In this document: positions 24,211 through 32,610 of the stretch, one piece after another
How positions within the stretch are numbered: the first letter of the stretch is position 1
How the letters are laid out: each line of letters begins with the position of its first letter
Assembly: GCF_004364585.1 (NCBI RefSeq)
Contig: NZ_SOAN01000014.1
Span: 1-38,152 of the forward strand
Source of the DNA: Nesterenkonia aurantiaca
GTDB taxonomy: Bacteria > Actinomycetota > Actinomycetes > Actinomycetales > Micrococcaceae
DNA length: 38,152 bases
Direction: 5' to 3'
The notes under the pieces: model-generated
Databases searched by the model: none
What the model was told of the DNA's origin: nothing
What the model saw: only the letters and a program-made list of their open reading frames with translations
Program-made: the position numbers and the translations under genes

Positions 24211-25722
24211 TCAGCTGTTTCCGGTGAGCTTCTCGCGCAGCGCAGCCAGCGCCTCGTCGGAGGCCAGCGTGCCGGCATCCTCGGAGGAGGTGTTCTGCGA
24301 AGAGGAGTAGTTCGACGGAGCGGGCTCAGACTTGCTGGAGCTGGAAGAGCTCGAGGAGCTGGAGCTGGAGCCCACAGTGGCCTGTGCGGCAGCTTCGGCG
24401 TCGGCCTCGACTGCTGCGACGACCTGCTTCTTGTGCGCTTCCCAACGCTCCTGGGCCTTGGCGTACTGGGCCTCCCAGACGGAACGCTGCTCGTCGTAGC
24501 CTTCCATCCACTCGTTGGTCTCTGGGTCGAAGCCCTCGGGGTACTTGTAGTTGCCGGCGTCGTCGTACTCGGCATCCATGCCGTAGACGGCCGGATCGAA
24601 CTCGGCACCTTCGGGATCGACACCCTCGTTGGCCTGCTTCAGCGAGAGGCTGATGCGGCGGCGCTCGAGATCGATGTCGATGACCTTGACGAAGAGCTCG
24701 TCACCCACGGAGACGACCTGCTCGGCCAGATCAACGTGGCGCACTGCCAGCTCGGAGATGTGCACGAGACCCTCGATGCCGTCCTCCACGCGGACGAATG
24801 CACCGAAGGGCACCAGCTTGGTGACCTTGCCGGGGACGACCTGGCCCAGCGCGTGCGTGCGGGCGAAGGTCTGCCACGGATCTTCCTGGGTGGCCTTCAG
24901 GGACAGGGAGACGCGTTCGCGATCCATGTCCACCTCGAGGACCTCCACGGTGACTTCCTGGCCGACCTCGACAACCTCGTTCGGGTGATCGATGTGCTTC
25001 CAGGAGAGCTCCGAGACGTGCACCAGACCGTCGACGCCGCCGAGGTCCACGAACGCACCGAAGTTGACGATCGAGGAGACGGTGCCGGTGCGGACCTGAC
25101 CGCGCTCGAGCTTGTTCAGGAAGGAGGAGCGGACCTCGGACTGGGTCTGCTCGAGCCATGCACGGCGGGACAGGACCACGTTGTTGCGGTTCTTGTCCAG
25201 CTCGATGATCTTGGCCTCGATCTCCTGGCCGATGTACGGCGCGAGATCGCGCACACGGCGCATCTCGACCAGCGATGCGGGCAGGAAGCCGCGCAGGCCG
25301 ATGTCGAGGATGAGGCCGCCCTTGACGACCTCGATGACGGTGCCGGAGACGACGCCGTCCTCTTCCTTGATGCGCTCGATGTCGCCCCAGGCGCGCTCGT
25401 ACTGTGCGCGCTTCTTGGAGAGGATCAGGCGGCCTTCTTTGTCCTCTTTGGTGAGGACCAGAGCCTCCACCAGATCGCCGACGGCGACGACCTCGTCCGG
25501 GTTCACATCATGCTTGATGGACAGCTCGCGGGACGGGATGACGCCTTCGGTCTTGTACCCGATGTCGAGGAGGACCTCGTCGCGGTCGACCTTGACGATG
25601 GTGCCCTCAACGAGGTCGCCGTCGTTGAAGTACTTCATAGTCGCATCTACAGCGGCGAGAAACTCTTCTGCGGTGCCGATGTCATTGACGGCAACCTGTG
25701 GGGCAGTGGTGGTGGGGGTCAT
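24211..25722 (-). CDS. rpsA: 30S ribosomal protein S1
   Basis: This 503-residue protein binds mRNA and helps it load on the ribosome. Four S1 OB-fold repeats follow one another at about residues 35-105, 120-190, 205-275 and 290-365: GDLVEGTIVKVDRDEVLLDIG, GVVSGTVIEVVKGGLILDIG, GQVRTGTVSSIVNFGAFVDLG and GQVVPGKVTKLVPFGAFVRVE. The four-domain form is usual in actinobacteria. The start is ATG 25722 (MTPTTTAPQV), the conserved beginning, and the longer frame upstream is ignored. The tail carries a run of about 12 serines and then an acidic end. It sits near polA, coaE and uvrB as in relatives, though genes have been inserted between. Confidence 0.96.
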   Translation of the reverse strand: MTPTTTAPQVAVNDIGTAEEFLAAVDATMKYFNDGDLVEGTIVKVDRDEVLLDIGYKTEGVIPSRELSIKHDVNPDEVVAVGDLVEALVLTKEDKEGRLILSKKRAQYERAWGDIERIKEEDGVVSGTVIEVVKGGLILDIGLRGFLPASLVEMRRVRDLAPYIGQEIEAKIIELDKNRNNVVLSRRAWLEQTQSEVRSSFLNKLERGQVRTGTVSSIVNFGAFVDLGGVDGLVHVSELSWKHIDHPNEVVEVGQEVTVEVLEVDMDRERVSLSLKATQEDPWQTFARTHALGQVVPGKVTKLVPFGAFVRVEDGIEGLVHISELAVRHVDLAEQVVSVGDELFVKVIDIDLERRRISLSLKQANEGVDPEGAEFDPAVYGMDAEYDDAGNYKYPEGFDPETNEWMEGYDEQRSVWEAQYAKAQERWEAHKKQVVAAVEADAEAAAQATVGSSSSSSSSSSSSKSEPAPSNYSSSQNTSSEDAGTLASDEALAALREKLTGNS

Positions 25723-25986
25723 GTAGTAGGGGCTCCGATATGGATTGTGGCTGGCGTGGTCAGTGCGCGGCTTTGCCGTGCACGATGGCACTCCGGCGCA
25801 CAGAGTGATCAACAGATGAACAGGGTGAGCTCGTCAGGTCCCGATTCCGGCGGCGAGGCCGAAGAGCGGACTTTCGAGCTTGATCTGCATCAGATGTCAG
25901 GCTCGACTCTGTGCGCAGAACGCGCCGTGTCAGTTTATACCGGCAATCCAATGCGAATCAACCGCTGGCCGGAGCCGGTGACCTGC

Positions 25987-27393
25987 TTAGAAATGTGTCG
26001 CGCAGAAGGGCGGAGTGGGCAGGTCGATGATCCGGGAGATCTGCTCCACGTCTTCGGCGGCGGTGTCCTGGAGCCGTCCGGCGGCGTGCAGGGTGCGCAC
26101 CGAGACGTCACCCAGGTAGAGCGAGCCGAGGGTCTCGACGCTGAGCTGGAGCGTCGGGAGATCTTCGGTCGATTCCTCGTCGGCGGGGGCTGCCGGGGTG
26201 ACCGTGGCGGCGCCGTCGTGGACCCGGACCGTGAAGCTGCCGCCGGTGATGCCCATGGCGTCCTCAAGCTCGAGCCGGAAGGCGCCGTCGGCGGACCAGG
26301 CGCGGGCCTCCAGGGCCTTGACCACGTCGAGGATCCGGACCCAGAGCAGGTCGCGGAGCCCGGTGACCTTGTAGCTGCGCGGGTTGGCCAGCGCGGACTG
26401 CAGCGGGTCGGTCAGCGCGGCGGTGCGCATGGTGGCGCGGCGGACGATGTCGAGTCCGGCGATGTAGTCCCAGAGCGCGAGGTGGCTCTGGTCATCGGCG
26501 GCGATCAGGTCGTGGATCCGGATGGTGCTGGGATCGGTGTCCCAGCCTTCGTGCTGGAAGGTCACGTAGCCGCCGATGCTGCCGTCCTCGCGAACGTGCA
26601 CGGCCGCGCGGAGCTTGCGGTTCCAGGCGCTGAGGTCCTCGGGATTCCAGCGCGCGGTGCTGATCATCTGATAGGTCTGCTGCCGGCCGATCGAGCCGCG
26701 GGTGCGGTTGTGGAAGGACTCGAAGCTGGTGTTGATGACCTCATCGAGCTTCGCCGGGTCCGCGGAGATGACCCGACCGGCGGGGGTGTTGCGCAGGGCG
26801 AATCCCTGGCCGTGGCCCTCGCCGAGGTCCACCTGAATGTTGGCCTCGCGGGTGGCGCAGCCGAAGCCGAACCGGCCGTAGATGCCGCCCTCGGAGACGG
26901 TGAGTGCGGCCACGGCCATGCCGTCCTCGACCGCGCGGGAGAGCGCCGAGGTCATCAGGTGCTTGAGGATGCCGCGGCGGCGGAAGCTCGGGTTGACCGT
27001 GACCACGGTGATCAGCCGCGCCGGCAGCGGGCCGTCCGGTCCCCCGGCGTTGAGCGTCTTGTCATAGTCCACGAAGGTGCCCACCGGGTGGGCTGGGTCG
27101 AAGCCGACCTGCTCCAGCGCGTTGCCCCAGGATTCGTCAGCGGCGCTCTGCTGGTCCACATAGACCGCGGTCAGCGTCTGCTCGTCCTTGACCAGGATCT
27201 GACCGATGCGGTTGACCTGCTCGTCGCTGAACCATGGCTCGTAGAAGCCCTGCTCGGCGGTGCGGGCGAACGCGGCGGTCTGCGCGGTGACGGTCTTGCC
27301 GTCTGCGTCCATGGCCGCGGGGAAGGTCTCGCTGCGCAGTCCGGGGGCGAGCGGAGCGATCTCGGGCTGCTGGGGTGCGTGTAGGTCTGCCAC
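25987..27393 (-). CDS. eis: Eis-like GNAT N-acetyltransferase
   Basis: This 468-residue protein matches the three-part Eis family (enhanced intracellular survival; aminoglycoside multi-acetylation and histone/protein lysine acetylation in mycobacteria). The N-terminal GNAT core has ITVVTVNPSFRRRGILKHLM, the acetyl-CoA pyrophosphate loop. Next come VSEGGIYGRFGFG, holding the conserved Tyr proposed as general acid, and a second GNAT-like domain. A sterol-carrier-like C-terminal domain ends PPFCATHF. The terminal Phe carboxylate, thought to act as catalytic base in Eis, is present. At 468 residues it is longer than mycobacterial Eis (about 400). Substrate is unknown, and drug resistance cannot be claimed. 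Confidence 0.85.
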   Translation of the reverse strand: MADLHAPQQPEIAPLAPGLRSETFPAAMDADGKTVTAQTAAFARTAEQGFYEPWFSDEQVNRIGQILVKDEQTLTAVYVDQQSAADESWGNALEQVGFDPAHPVGTFVDYDKTLNAGGPDGPLPARLITVVTVNPSFRRRGILKHLMTSALSRAVEDGMAVAALTVSEGGIYGRFGFGCATREANIQVDLGEGHGQGFALRNTPAGRVISADPAKLDEVINTSFESFHNRTRGSIGRQQTYQMISTARWNPEDLSAWNRKLRAAVHVREDGSIGGYVTFQHEGWDTDPSTIRIHDLIAADDQSHLALWDYIAGLDIVRRATMRTAALTDPLQSALANPRSYKVTGLRDLLWVRILDVVKALEARAWSADGAFRLELEDAMGITGGSFTVRVHDGAATVTPAAPADEESTEDLPTLQLSVETLGSLYLGDVSVRTLHAAGRLQDTAAEDVEQISRIIDLPTPPFCATHF

Positions 27394-27542
27394 GGTGGTC
27401 CACGATATCGGTCCGGCGGTGCCGGGGCCAGACGAGGGCGGCAGTTATCCCCCGTCGATCCTTTTCTGCTTTTCCCCGGACCGTTTTCCCCACCTCTGGT
27501 TGGCGCGCCCCCGGCTATCCCCCGCTGCACCACTGTGGAGTG

Positions 27543-28631
27543 ATGGAACAGCCGACGGCGCCGATCACGCTCGTCCAGGCCGCCCTGGAGGCCGGTGGCT
27601 TGCACACCGGGACGGTTCTCTCTCGCGAGGTCAGTCGGGGCACGCGGCTCCGCGTCCGACCCGGGGTCTACGCCGAGAGTCAGGCCTGGTCAGAAGCGCT
27701 GCCCTCGGAGCGATATCTCGCGTCTCTGGCGGCCGCGGCTATGACCGGCAGCTCGGGGGCCTTCTGCCGTGAATCGGCGCTGGCCCTGCATGGTCTTCCG
27801 CTGCTCCGGGTTCCCGCGGCTGTGCATCGGCGCACGCTGCACCGAAGCCAGGTGGGGGTGCACCGCTCTCCTGGGCGGTTGAGTTATCCCACCCGATTCC
27901 ATGAGCCGCCGCTCCCCCGCGGTGTGACGCGGGCGCAGATGCGCCTTGCGCTGGGTGCAGAGAATTCTGTGGCTGAACCCGGCGACCCTTCCTGGACTCC
28001 CACTGCCCTGAGAGGCATCGCCAGTCAGCTCGTCACCCCGGAGTGCCTGCGCGGGTTTGCTGCGGATCCCGTCGGACTGACTGTGCCGGTGGAGCCACTG
28101 CCCCTGGCGTTGCTGGACACCGTTCCCCGCATGCCCTTCGAACAGGCGGTGGTGGTGCTCGACGCGGCGCTGGCCCGGATCTCTGAGCGTGGGCTCACTC
28201 TGGATGAGCTGCTGCAACCGTGGCAGCCCTTTCTCCGGGGGGCCCGGCTTCGGGCGGAATGGGCCCGCGCCGTCGACTTTGCGGATCCGCGGTCGGAGTC
28301 TGTGGGTGAGTCGCTTTCCCGGGTGCGGATCAGCGAACTTGGCTTCGCGGTCCCGGAGCTGCAGAGCGTGGTGCGGGTGGAGGGCCGCGAGTACCGGCTG
28401 GATTTCGAGTGGGAGGGCGGCGTCGTCGGCGAATTCGACGGAAAACAGAAGTATCTGCGTTCCCAGGAGCTCTTCGGCAGGTCTGCGGAGGAGGCGGTAT
28501 ACCGGGAGAAGCTGCGCGAGGACGCGATCCGCAGCACCGGGCGCCGAGTGGTGCGCTGGAGCTGGGATGACCTGCACCATCCGAACATCTTGCGCGACCG
28601 GTTGACCCGGTTCGGGGTCCCTCGGGCGTAG
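27543..28631 (+). CDS. DUF559 (PD-(D/E)xK nuclease-like) protein
   Basis: This 362-residue protein is of a type common in actinomycetes. The N-terminal third (residues 10-75) resembles the transcriptional-regulator-like domain of AbiEi antitoxins (THTG-like SREVSRGTRLRVRPGVYA). The last 90 residues carry a DUF559/Vsr-like nuclease core: YRLDFEWEGGVVGEFDGKQKY with D, E and the F-D-G-K signature, then YREKLREDAIRSTGRRVVRWSWDDL. The start ATG 27543 avoids a GC-rich upstream extension with no family match. Genomes usually have several such genes and their function is not established. A toxin-antitoxin or defence role is only inferred. Confidence 0.75.
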   Translation: MEQPTAPITLVQAALEAGGLHTGTVLSREVSRGTRLRVRPGVYAESQAWSEALPSERYLASLAAAAMTGSSGAFCRESALALHGLPLLRVPAAVHRRTLHRSQVGVHRSPGRLSYPTRFHEPPLPRGVTRAQMRLALGAENSVAEPGDPSWTPTALRGIASQLVTPECLRGFAADPVGLTVPVEPLPLALLDTVPRMPFEQAVVVLDAALARISERGLTLDELLQPWQPFLRGARLRAEWARAVDFADPRSESVGESLSRVRISELGFAVPELQSVVRVEGREYRLDFEWEGGVVGEFDGKQKYLRSQELFGRSAEEAVYREKLREDAIRSTGRRVVRWSWDDLHHPNILRDRLTRFGVPRA

Positions 28632-28744
28632 GGAGCCGCGGGATGGGGGCGGTTTCCCGGTTTCGGGCTTGGCCCGGGCCTACCTGTTCCGATTCAGGCC
28701 TCCCCGGGGGCGGATTCGGAGCCCATCGGCCCTCCCCGGCAATC

Positions 28745-28816
28745 TGTCGCATGCCCATGCCATGTCCCATCGCTATTTCCGTCCATAGCGATGGGACATG
28801 GCATGGGGATGCGACA
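28745..28816. repeat. 72-base palindromic repeat, copy 1
   Basis: Arms 28745-28776 and 28785-28816 are 32 bases each with one mismatch and enclose the loop TTCCGTCC. The outer arm starts TGTCGCAT and ends ATGCGACA. It is followed by AACGGG, shared with copy 2. It lies between two convergent genes, 113 bases after the DUF559 stop and 52 from the DUF4870 stop. Confidence 0.9.
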
Positions 28817-28868
28817 AACGGGAGGTGGGGGTTGGGGCGGGTCGAGCGGTGGTGTTGCGGCGGTGGGG

Positions 28869-29273
28869 CTAGCGGGTGAAGAACGGGATGCTCAGCGGGT
28901 ACCGGTAGGGGCGCCGGTTGAATGCTGCGATGGCACCGCGGATCGCAAAGATGATCGAGAGGATCATCAGCAACACCATGACCAGCCACATGACGAGGAA
29001 CCACAGAGGGTCGATGAAGGAGAGCGCCACGGCGAGGACCCCCAGCGGCAAGGCGATGATGATCAAGGTGAGGTGCCAGTTGAGGGTGGTTCGTCCGTGA
29101 TCGTCCAGCATCCGGCTGCGTGAGCGGAAGACCAGCCACAGCACCAGCGGGGCGATGAACCACGCGATGAACCCACCGAGGTGGAGACCGACTCCCCAGC
29201 CTTGTTCTTCGCCTTCGGTCATGGGCTGCGGGGCCGGGGTCGGGGCCGAGGCAGTTGAATAATCCACCGTCAC
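28869..29273 (-). CDS. DUF4870 membrane protein
   Basis: This 134-residue protein has a disordered Pro/Ala/Thr-rich N-terminus (residues 1-20). A core of three hydrophobic helices follows: GVGLHLGGFIAWFIAPLVLWLVF, LTLIIIALPLGVLAVALSF and FLVMWLVMVLLMILSIIFAI. The R-S-R-x-x-D-x-H-x-x-x-x-L-N-W pattern between helices one and two is the DUF4870 hallmark. Such proteins are widespread, their job is unknown, and they are sometimes linked to chaperone-like or Tic20-like folds. It ends close to palindromic repeat copy 1. Confidence 0.85.
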   Translation of the reverse strand: MTVDYSTASAPTPAPQPMTEGEEQGWGVGLHLGGFIAWFIAPLVLWLVFRSRSRMLDDHGRTTLNWHLTLIIIALPLGVLAVALSFIDPLWFLVMWLVMVLLMILSIIFAIRGAIAAFNRRPYRYPLSIPFFTR

Positions 29274-29410
29274 TCCAGAATGTTCAGGTCCGTCTTGTCC
29301 CTAGGGACACTAACAGGGACGGGACCGGAGACTTATCTCGACCTGCTCGCCTCTGACAAGGCGGTTCATGGCACATCGCCAGTGAAGCTTCCTCGAGCTC
29401 GAGGCGCGCC

Positions 29411-30277
29411 TCAGCGGTCGGTCAGGACCTGGGGAGCCGAGGCGCTTCCGGTGGGAGCCTCCGGCACGAGCGGGAGCAGCGAATACGAAGTCCGTGCCGT
29501 GAGTCCGAGCCCGAGCCCGAGCTGCCCAGGCTGACCCGTCCGGTGCAGCAGCGACTGTCCCTCACCGTTCGCGAGCCTCCCCAGGCGCCTGAGTCCGGAC
29601 CACATGGTGGCCTGATTCGCGGTGATGATGGGCTTTCCCAGCTCAGCCTCCAGAGGTGCGATCAGGTCGTAGGTAGGGAGGTTGGTGCAGCTGACCACTA
29701 TCGCCTCGGCATCGGGCGTGTCCGCCTGGCGGATCAGCTCCGCGGTCTGCGCGTAGGGCACCTCCCAGATGTGCCGGTCGAGCCCGAGCTCAGCGCTGCC
29801 GGTCACGCCGACGCCGTACTCGTTGAGGAAAGACTCCATGAGGAGCGAAAGAGACGGCAGATAGGGCGTGGCCGTCGCGACGCGTCGGATCCCGAGGGCG
29901 CTGAGCGCTTCAACGACGGCGCCGGACGCGGTCACCGCCTCCCGTGAGCCGGCATCGTTCATCGCACGCACGAGTTCTTCCTGCCCTGCCCGACCGCGCA
30001 CGAAGCTGCCGGAGGAGCACGCGTAGAGGACCACATCCGCGCGTCCGGCGGTGACGCTGCGGACGCCATCGGTGACGATTCCTGCCTGCGCGACCTCCCG
30101 CGCGAACTCCACCGTGACGACGTCGTCCAGGAACGGTGTCCGGGTCAACAGCAGATCGACGTCGGCGGGGAGCCAGCGCCACAGCTCGGCGTCGAGCTCC
30201 ATGTCGAACGGGATGACGACGCCGAGCGCGCCGCGGGGAGCCGGGCCGAACAGCGGGCCCTGGGTTTCCGGTGTCAT
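29411..30277 (-). CDS. Asp/Glu racemase / maleate cis-trans isomerase-like protein
   Basis: The protein is 288 residues from ATG 30277, chosen because AGGAG lies seven bases upstream. The frame from 30322 has no such site. It has the two-domain Asp/Glu racemase fold with both active-site cysteines: LYACSSGSF in the first half and VVSCTNLPTYD in the second. ALGIRRVATATPYLPSL and PIITANQATMW are typical of maleate isomerase and arylmalonate decarboxylase relatives. Likely substrates are C4 dicarboxylates or malonate derivatives. It is on the same strand as the DUF3830 gene, with a 183-base gap, and both likely serve one catabolic path together with the paralogue at 31083. Confidence 0.82.
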   Translation of the reverse strand: MTPETQGPLFGPAPRGALGVVIPFDMELDAELWRWLPADVDLLLTRTPFLDDVVTVEFAREVAQAGIVTDGVRSVTAGRADVVLYACSSGSFVRGRAGQEELVRAMNDAGSREAVTASGAVVEALSALGIRRVATATPYLPSLSLLMESFLNEYGVGVTGSAELGLDRHIWEVPYAQTAELIRQADTPDAEAIVVSCTNLPTYDLIAPLEAELGKPIITANQATMWSGLRRLGRLANGEGQSLLHRTGQPGQLGLGLGLTARTSYSLLPLVPEAPTGSASAPQVLTDR

Positions 30278-30460
30278 GTCTGCTCCTATAAATCGCATGA
30301 TGTGGCGTGACAAATACGACATTCCTCAGAGGTGCGTCATGACGACTGAACCGCACTGGGTGTGATGGAAACTCCGACTATAGGGGGTTCCGGCTGCTTG
30401 TGGGGGCTCCACCCGCTCGGTGATTCTGGTGGTCGAAGAACACCGGCGCGCAGCTTCACA

Positions 30461-30964
30461 TCAGTCCGTCTCAGCGCGGGCGAAGCTCAGGGTCTCCCCG
30501 CGAGCGCCGCCCATCCAGACGTCCTGGCACGCGGCGGCGAGCTCATCGAGTCCCTCCTCGATCGTGGCGAAGACATTGCCCGGAACCCACCCGACGTCAC
30601 CGTTGATCAGCAGGTTGTTGCGTCCATAGAACACGGCCAGGTCGATCAGCAACCGGTTCTCGGCGGTCCCTGCGGAGGCGTCGTATCCGTAGGCGGGGTT
30701 GTCCAGCACGCCCTCGAAGGTGAAATAGCAGAGGTCCCCCGGGATCGGCGTGACCGTCTGATTCTCGGGGCCGGGTTCCTCGGCGGCGAAGGCCGGGACC
30801 AGGGCGTAGATCTCGTTGCGCGCGAACTTGCCGTGGAACACCTGTCCGGCCTGAGGCAGGGCCTGCCACACCGCCTCCGCGGTGCGCGGGGCCTCGTCGT
30901 CGAGCAGTCGCGCCCTGGCGGTGACGCCGCGCTTCTCCAGGGTGATGGTGAGGTACCGGGTCAT
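30461..30964 (-). CDS. DUF3830 family protein (cyclophilin-like fold)
   Basis: This 167-residue protein matches DUF3830: an N-terminal TITLEKRGVTARARLLDDEAPRTAEAVWQALP, where the 'D-x-A-P-x-T' segment is typical, then FHGKFARNEIYALVP and GDLCYFTF, and near the end VFATIEEGLDELAAACQDVWMGGA. Family structures have a cyclophilin-like barrel. The enzyme role is not established. It recurs beside maleate isomerase-like genes, as here on both sides, which points to a shared pathway for small carboxylic acids. It diverges from the gene at 31083 across a region with two palindromes. Confidence 0.8.
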   Translation of the reverse strand: MTRYLTITLEKRGVTARARLLDDEAPRTAEAVWQALPQAGQVFHGKFARNEIYALVPAFAAEEPGPENQTVTPIPGDLCYFTFEGVLDNPAYGYDASAGTAENRLLIDLAVFYGRNNLLINGDVGWVPGNVFATIEEGLDELAAACQDVWMGGARGETLSFARAETD

Positions 30965-31013
30965 CAGTAGTCTCCATTCGGTGAGCTGCAGGCGCCAGGG
31001 GACGATCTCTTAT

Positions 31014-31038
31014 GATTGTCTACAATCTACCTGTAGAT
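31014..31038. promoter_or_regulatory. Two overlapping palindromic operators (GntR-type)
   Basis: GATTGT-CT-ACAATC (31014-31027) and ATCTAC-CT-GTAGAT (31025-31038) are both perfect 6-2-6 inverted repeats that overlap by three bases. The core TTGTCTACAA has the form of FadR/FCD-type GntR operators. The pair sits midway between DUF3830 and the second racemase-like gene (starts at 30964 and 31083), so it probably controls both. No GntR gene is in the window. Confidence 0.65.
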
Positions 31039-31082
31039 TTCTTGAGGACACACCACGCACCACGAGAGGGGCCTCCACCACC

Positions 31083-31793
31083 ATGTACACCCTCGCCATC
31101 CTCTACCCGGGATACAGCGCGGAGGACGAGTTCCCCGCCCTCGAACAGCTGATCCCCGACACCTCGTTCCGGGTGATCCACACCTGGGAGGGCAGCACCG
31201 ACCACGATGTCGACGCGCTGCTGACCCTGGGATCTCGGGTCAACCTGGTGCCCTCCGCCGAGAGGGCCCGCGAGCTCTCCCCCGACGCGGCGATGTGGGC
31301 GTGCACCTCCGGCAGCTTCGTCTATGGCCGGGAGGGCTGCCGAGAGCAGGCGGGATGGATCGAAGAGGCCTCCGGCGCCCCGTCCTCCTCGACCTCACTG
31401 GCCTTTGCCGAAGCGGTGCACCACCTGGGACTGGACAGGGTCGCGGTGGCCGCGACCTACCCGGAGGAGGTTGCCGCCCACTTCGTGCAGCTTCTGGAAG
31501 AGGACGGGATCACGGTGACCGCGCTGTCCACCTACGACGTGCCCAGCGGCGAGGACGCGGGCCGGTTGGACGCCGAGTGGGTGCTCGAGACCGCCCGCGC
31601 CGCCGACCTGACCGGCGCGCAGTGCCTGCTGATCCCGGACACGGCGCTGCACACGATCGCCGTGCTGCCCCGACTCGAGGAGGCCCTGGGCGTGCCCGTG
31701 CTCACGGCCAACCAGGTCACCGCCTGGCAGGCGCTCCGGCTAGCCGGCCACCCTGCTCGCGCCGAGGGGCTCGGGGCCCTGTTCAGCCGCTGA
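31083..31793 (+). CDS. Asp/Glu racemase/maleate isomerase-like paralogue lacking the second cysteine
   Basis: This 236-residue protein starts at ATG 31083 just after GAGAGGGGCC. The longer open frame is antisense to DUF3830. The fold matches the gene at 29411: MWACTSGSFVYGREG keeps the first cysteine, and VPVLTANQVTAWQALRLAG is the conserved C-terminal block. The second cysteine motif (S-C-T-N) is replaced by LLIPDTALHT, so a two-base racemase mechanism is not possible as such. It could be a decarboxylase or isomerase variant, or a non-catalytic partner. It is divergent from DUF3830 and presumably co-regulated. Confidence 0.8.
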   Translation: MYTLAILYPGYSAEDEFPALEQLIPDTSFRVIHTWEGSTDHDVDALLTLGSRVNLVPSAERARELSPDAAMWACTSGSFVYGREGCREQAGWIEEASGAPSSSTSLAFAEAVHHLGLDRVAVAATYPEEVAAHFVQLLEEDGITVTALSTYDVPSGEDAGRLDAEWVLETARAADLTGAQCLLIPDTALHTIAVLPRLEEALGVPVLTANQVTAWQALRLAGHPARAEGLGALFSR

Positions 31794-31826
31794 GCAGGAC
31801 ATCGGCGCCTCGCGATATGGAGGTGC

Positions 31827-32249
31827 TCAGTCGAACCTCAGGAACGCTCGGATCGGCCCAGCCTGGAACTCATCGGACCTGGTGTAGCCCAAGGCCTCGT
31901 AGAACGCCCGCTGCTGGGGCTCATCATCGGTGATCAGGACCTTCTGACGGACATGCGGGTATTCGGCGAGCGCCCGCTGAGCCAACGCTCGGCCCACCCC
32001 GGCTCTGCGGTGTGAGGGCAGAACCAGGATGTCTTGGAGATAGCAGATCGAGCTTCCGTCCGAGATGACCCGGGCCAGCCCCACCAGCAGCTGGTCATCG
32101 TGGGCGGCAACCAGGGTCGATGACCCTTCCAGGGCTTGCCGGAGACTCTGAGGGTCGTCCGTGTAGGCGGTCCACTCCACTGCGGTATAGAGCGCAAGCA
32201 CCCCATCGAAGGCCAGGTCCTTGGCTGCTACTACATCGGTGGTGATCAT
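31827..32249 (-). CDS. GNAT-family N-acetyltransferase
   Basis: The protein is 140 residues from ATG 32249 (MITTDVVAAKDLAFDGVLAL). The longer frame upstream is a readthrough from another reading context. The acetyl-CoA loop is LVLPSHRRAGVGRALAQRAL (R-R-x-G-V-G-R/A). The C-terminus has the usual QRAFYEALGYTRSDEF. YTAVEWTAYTDDPQSLRQAL near the start resembles small GNATs annotated as acting on amines or antibiotics, but no substrate is indicated. It converges with the gene at 31083 and has only 33 bases between stops. Confidence 0.85.
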   Translation of the reverse strand: MITTDVVAAKDLAFDGVLALYTAVEWTAYTDDPQSLRQALEGSSTLVAAHDDQLLVGLARVISDGSSICYLQDILVLPSHRRAGVGRALAQRALAEYPHVRQKVLITDDEPQQRAFYEALGYTRSDEFQAGPIRAFLRFD

Positions 32250-32380
32250 CTGCTCATCGAACCACACGGGGTGGACGGCTGACCGGGTTGAGGCAGCGAC
32301 ACGGGCCACAATCGCGAGTACGAGAGCACCGCTCTTCCACACCAAGACCCCCGGCAGATCGCGAAGACTGCGATTCGAAT

Positions 32381-32542
32381 CTAGACCACCCAGTCGTAGC
32401 CATGCCCGACCACGAACAGAGGAACGGACGGCTCGATGCCCCACACAGATGAACGGAGCCGGGTGCCCAGCATCTGCTGCGGCAGTGCTCGGAATGCGTA
32501 CTCCTCCCGGGCACGTTGCGGGGCACCAGACCAGCGGATCAC
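32381..32542 (-). CDS. Possible small ORF or gene remnant (53 codons)
   Basis: A minus-strand frame from GTG 32542 to TAG 32381 encodes RWSGAPQRAREEYAFRALP and WGIEPSVPLFVVGHGYDWVV (two parts). Codon third positions are strongly GC-rich and the residue mix is protein-like, unlike the other frames here. The frame stays open upstream to a TAA near 32604, where AAGGAG is followed by ATC instead of a start codon. It may be the tail of a broken gene. I recognise no family. The surrounding region between the PASTA lipoprotein and the GNAT gene otherwise shows nothing. Confidence 0.3.
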   Translation of the reverse strand: MIRWSGAPQRAREEYAFRALPQQMLGTRLRSSVWGIEPSVPLFVVGHGYDWVV

Positions 32543-32610
32543 CGAGACGAGCAGGATTGTCGAGACTCCGTCAACCGATGTGGGTCCCGGCTTGATCGCT
32601 CCTTATGGGT

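Noticed and set aside
24205-27384. Plus-strand open frame of 1059 codons
   Set aside because: It is antisense to rpsA and the Eis-like gene, both clearly real. GC-rich codon bias leaves the opposite frame open, and its residue pattern (runs of V, L, D, G, H) is typical of such shadows.
29391-29404. Palindrome CCTCGAGCTCGAGG
   Set aside because: Short, does not extend beyond 14 bases, and sits after the stop of the racemase-like gene with no repeated copy. Chance or a minor hairpin is enough to explain it.
32360-32390. Another TTCGAAT T-loop-like sequence
   Set aside because: No complementary T stem, D arm or acceptor stem is found nearby.
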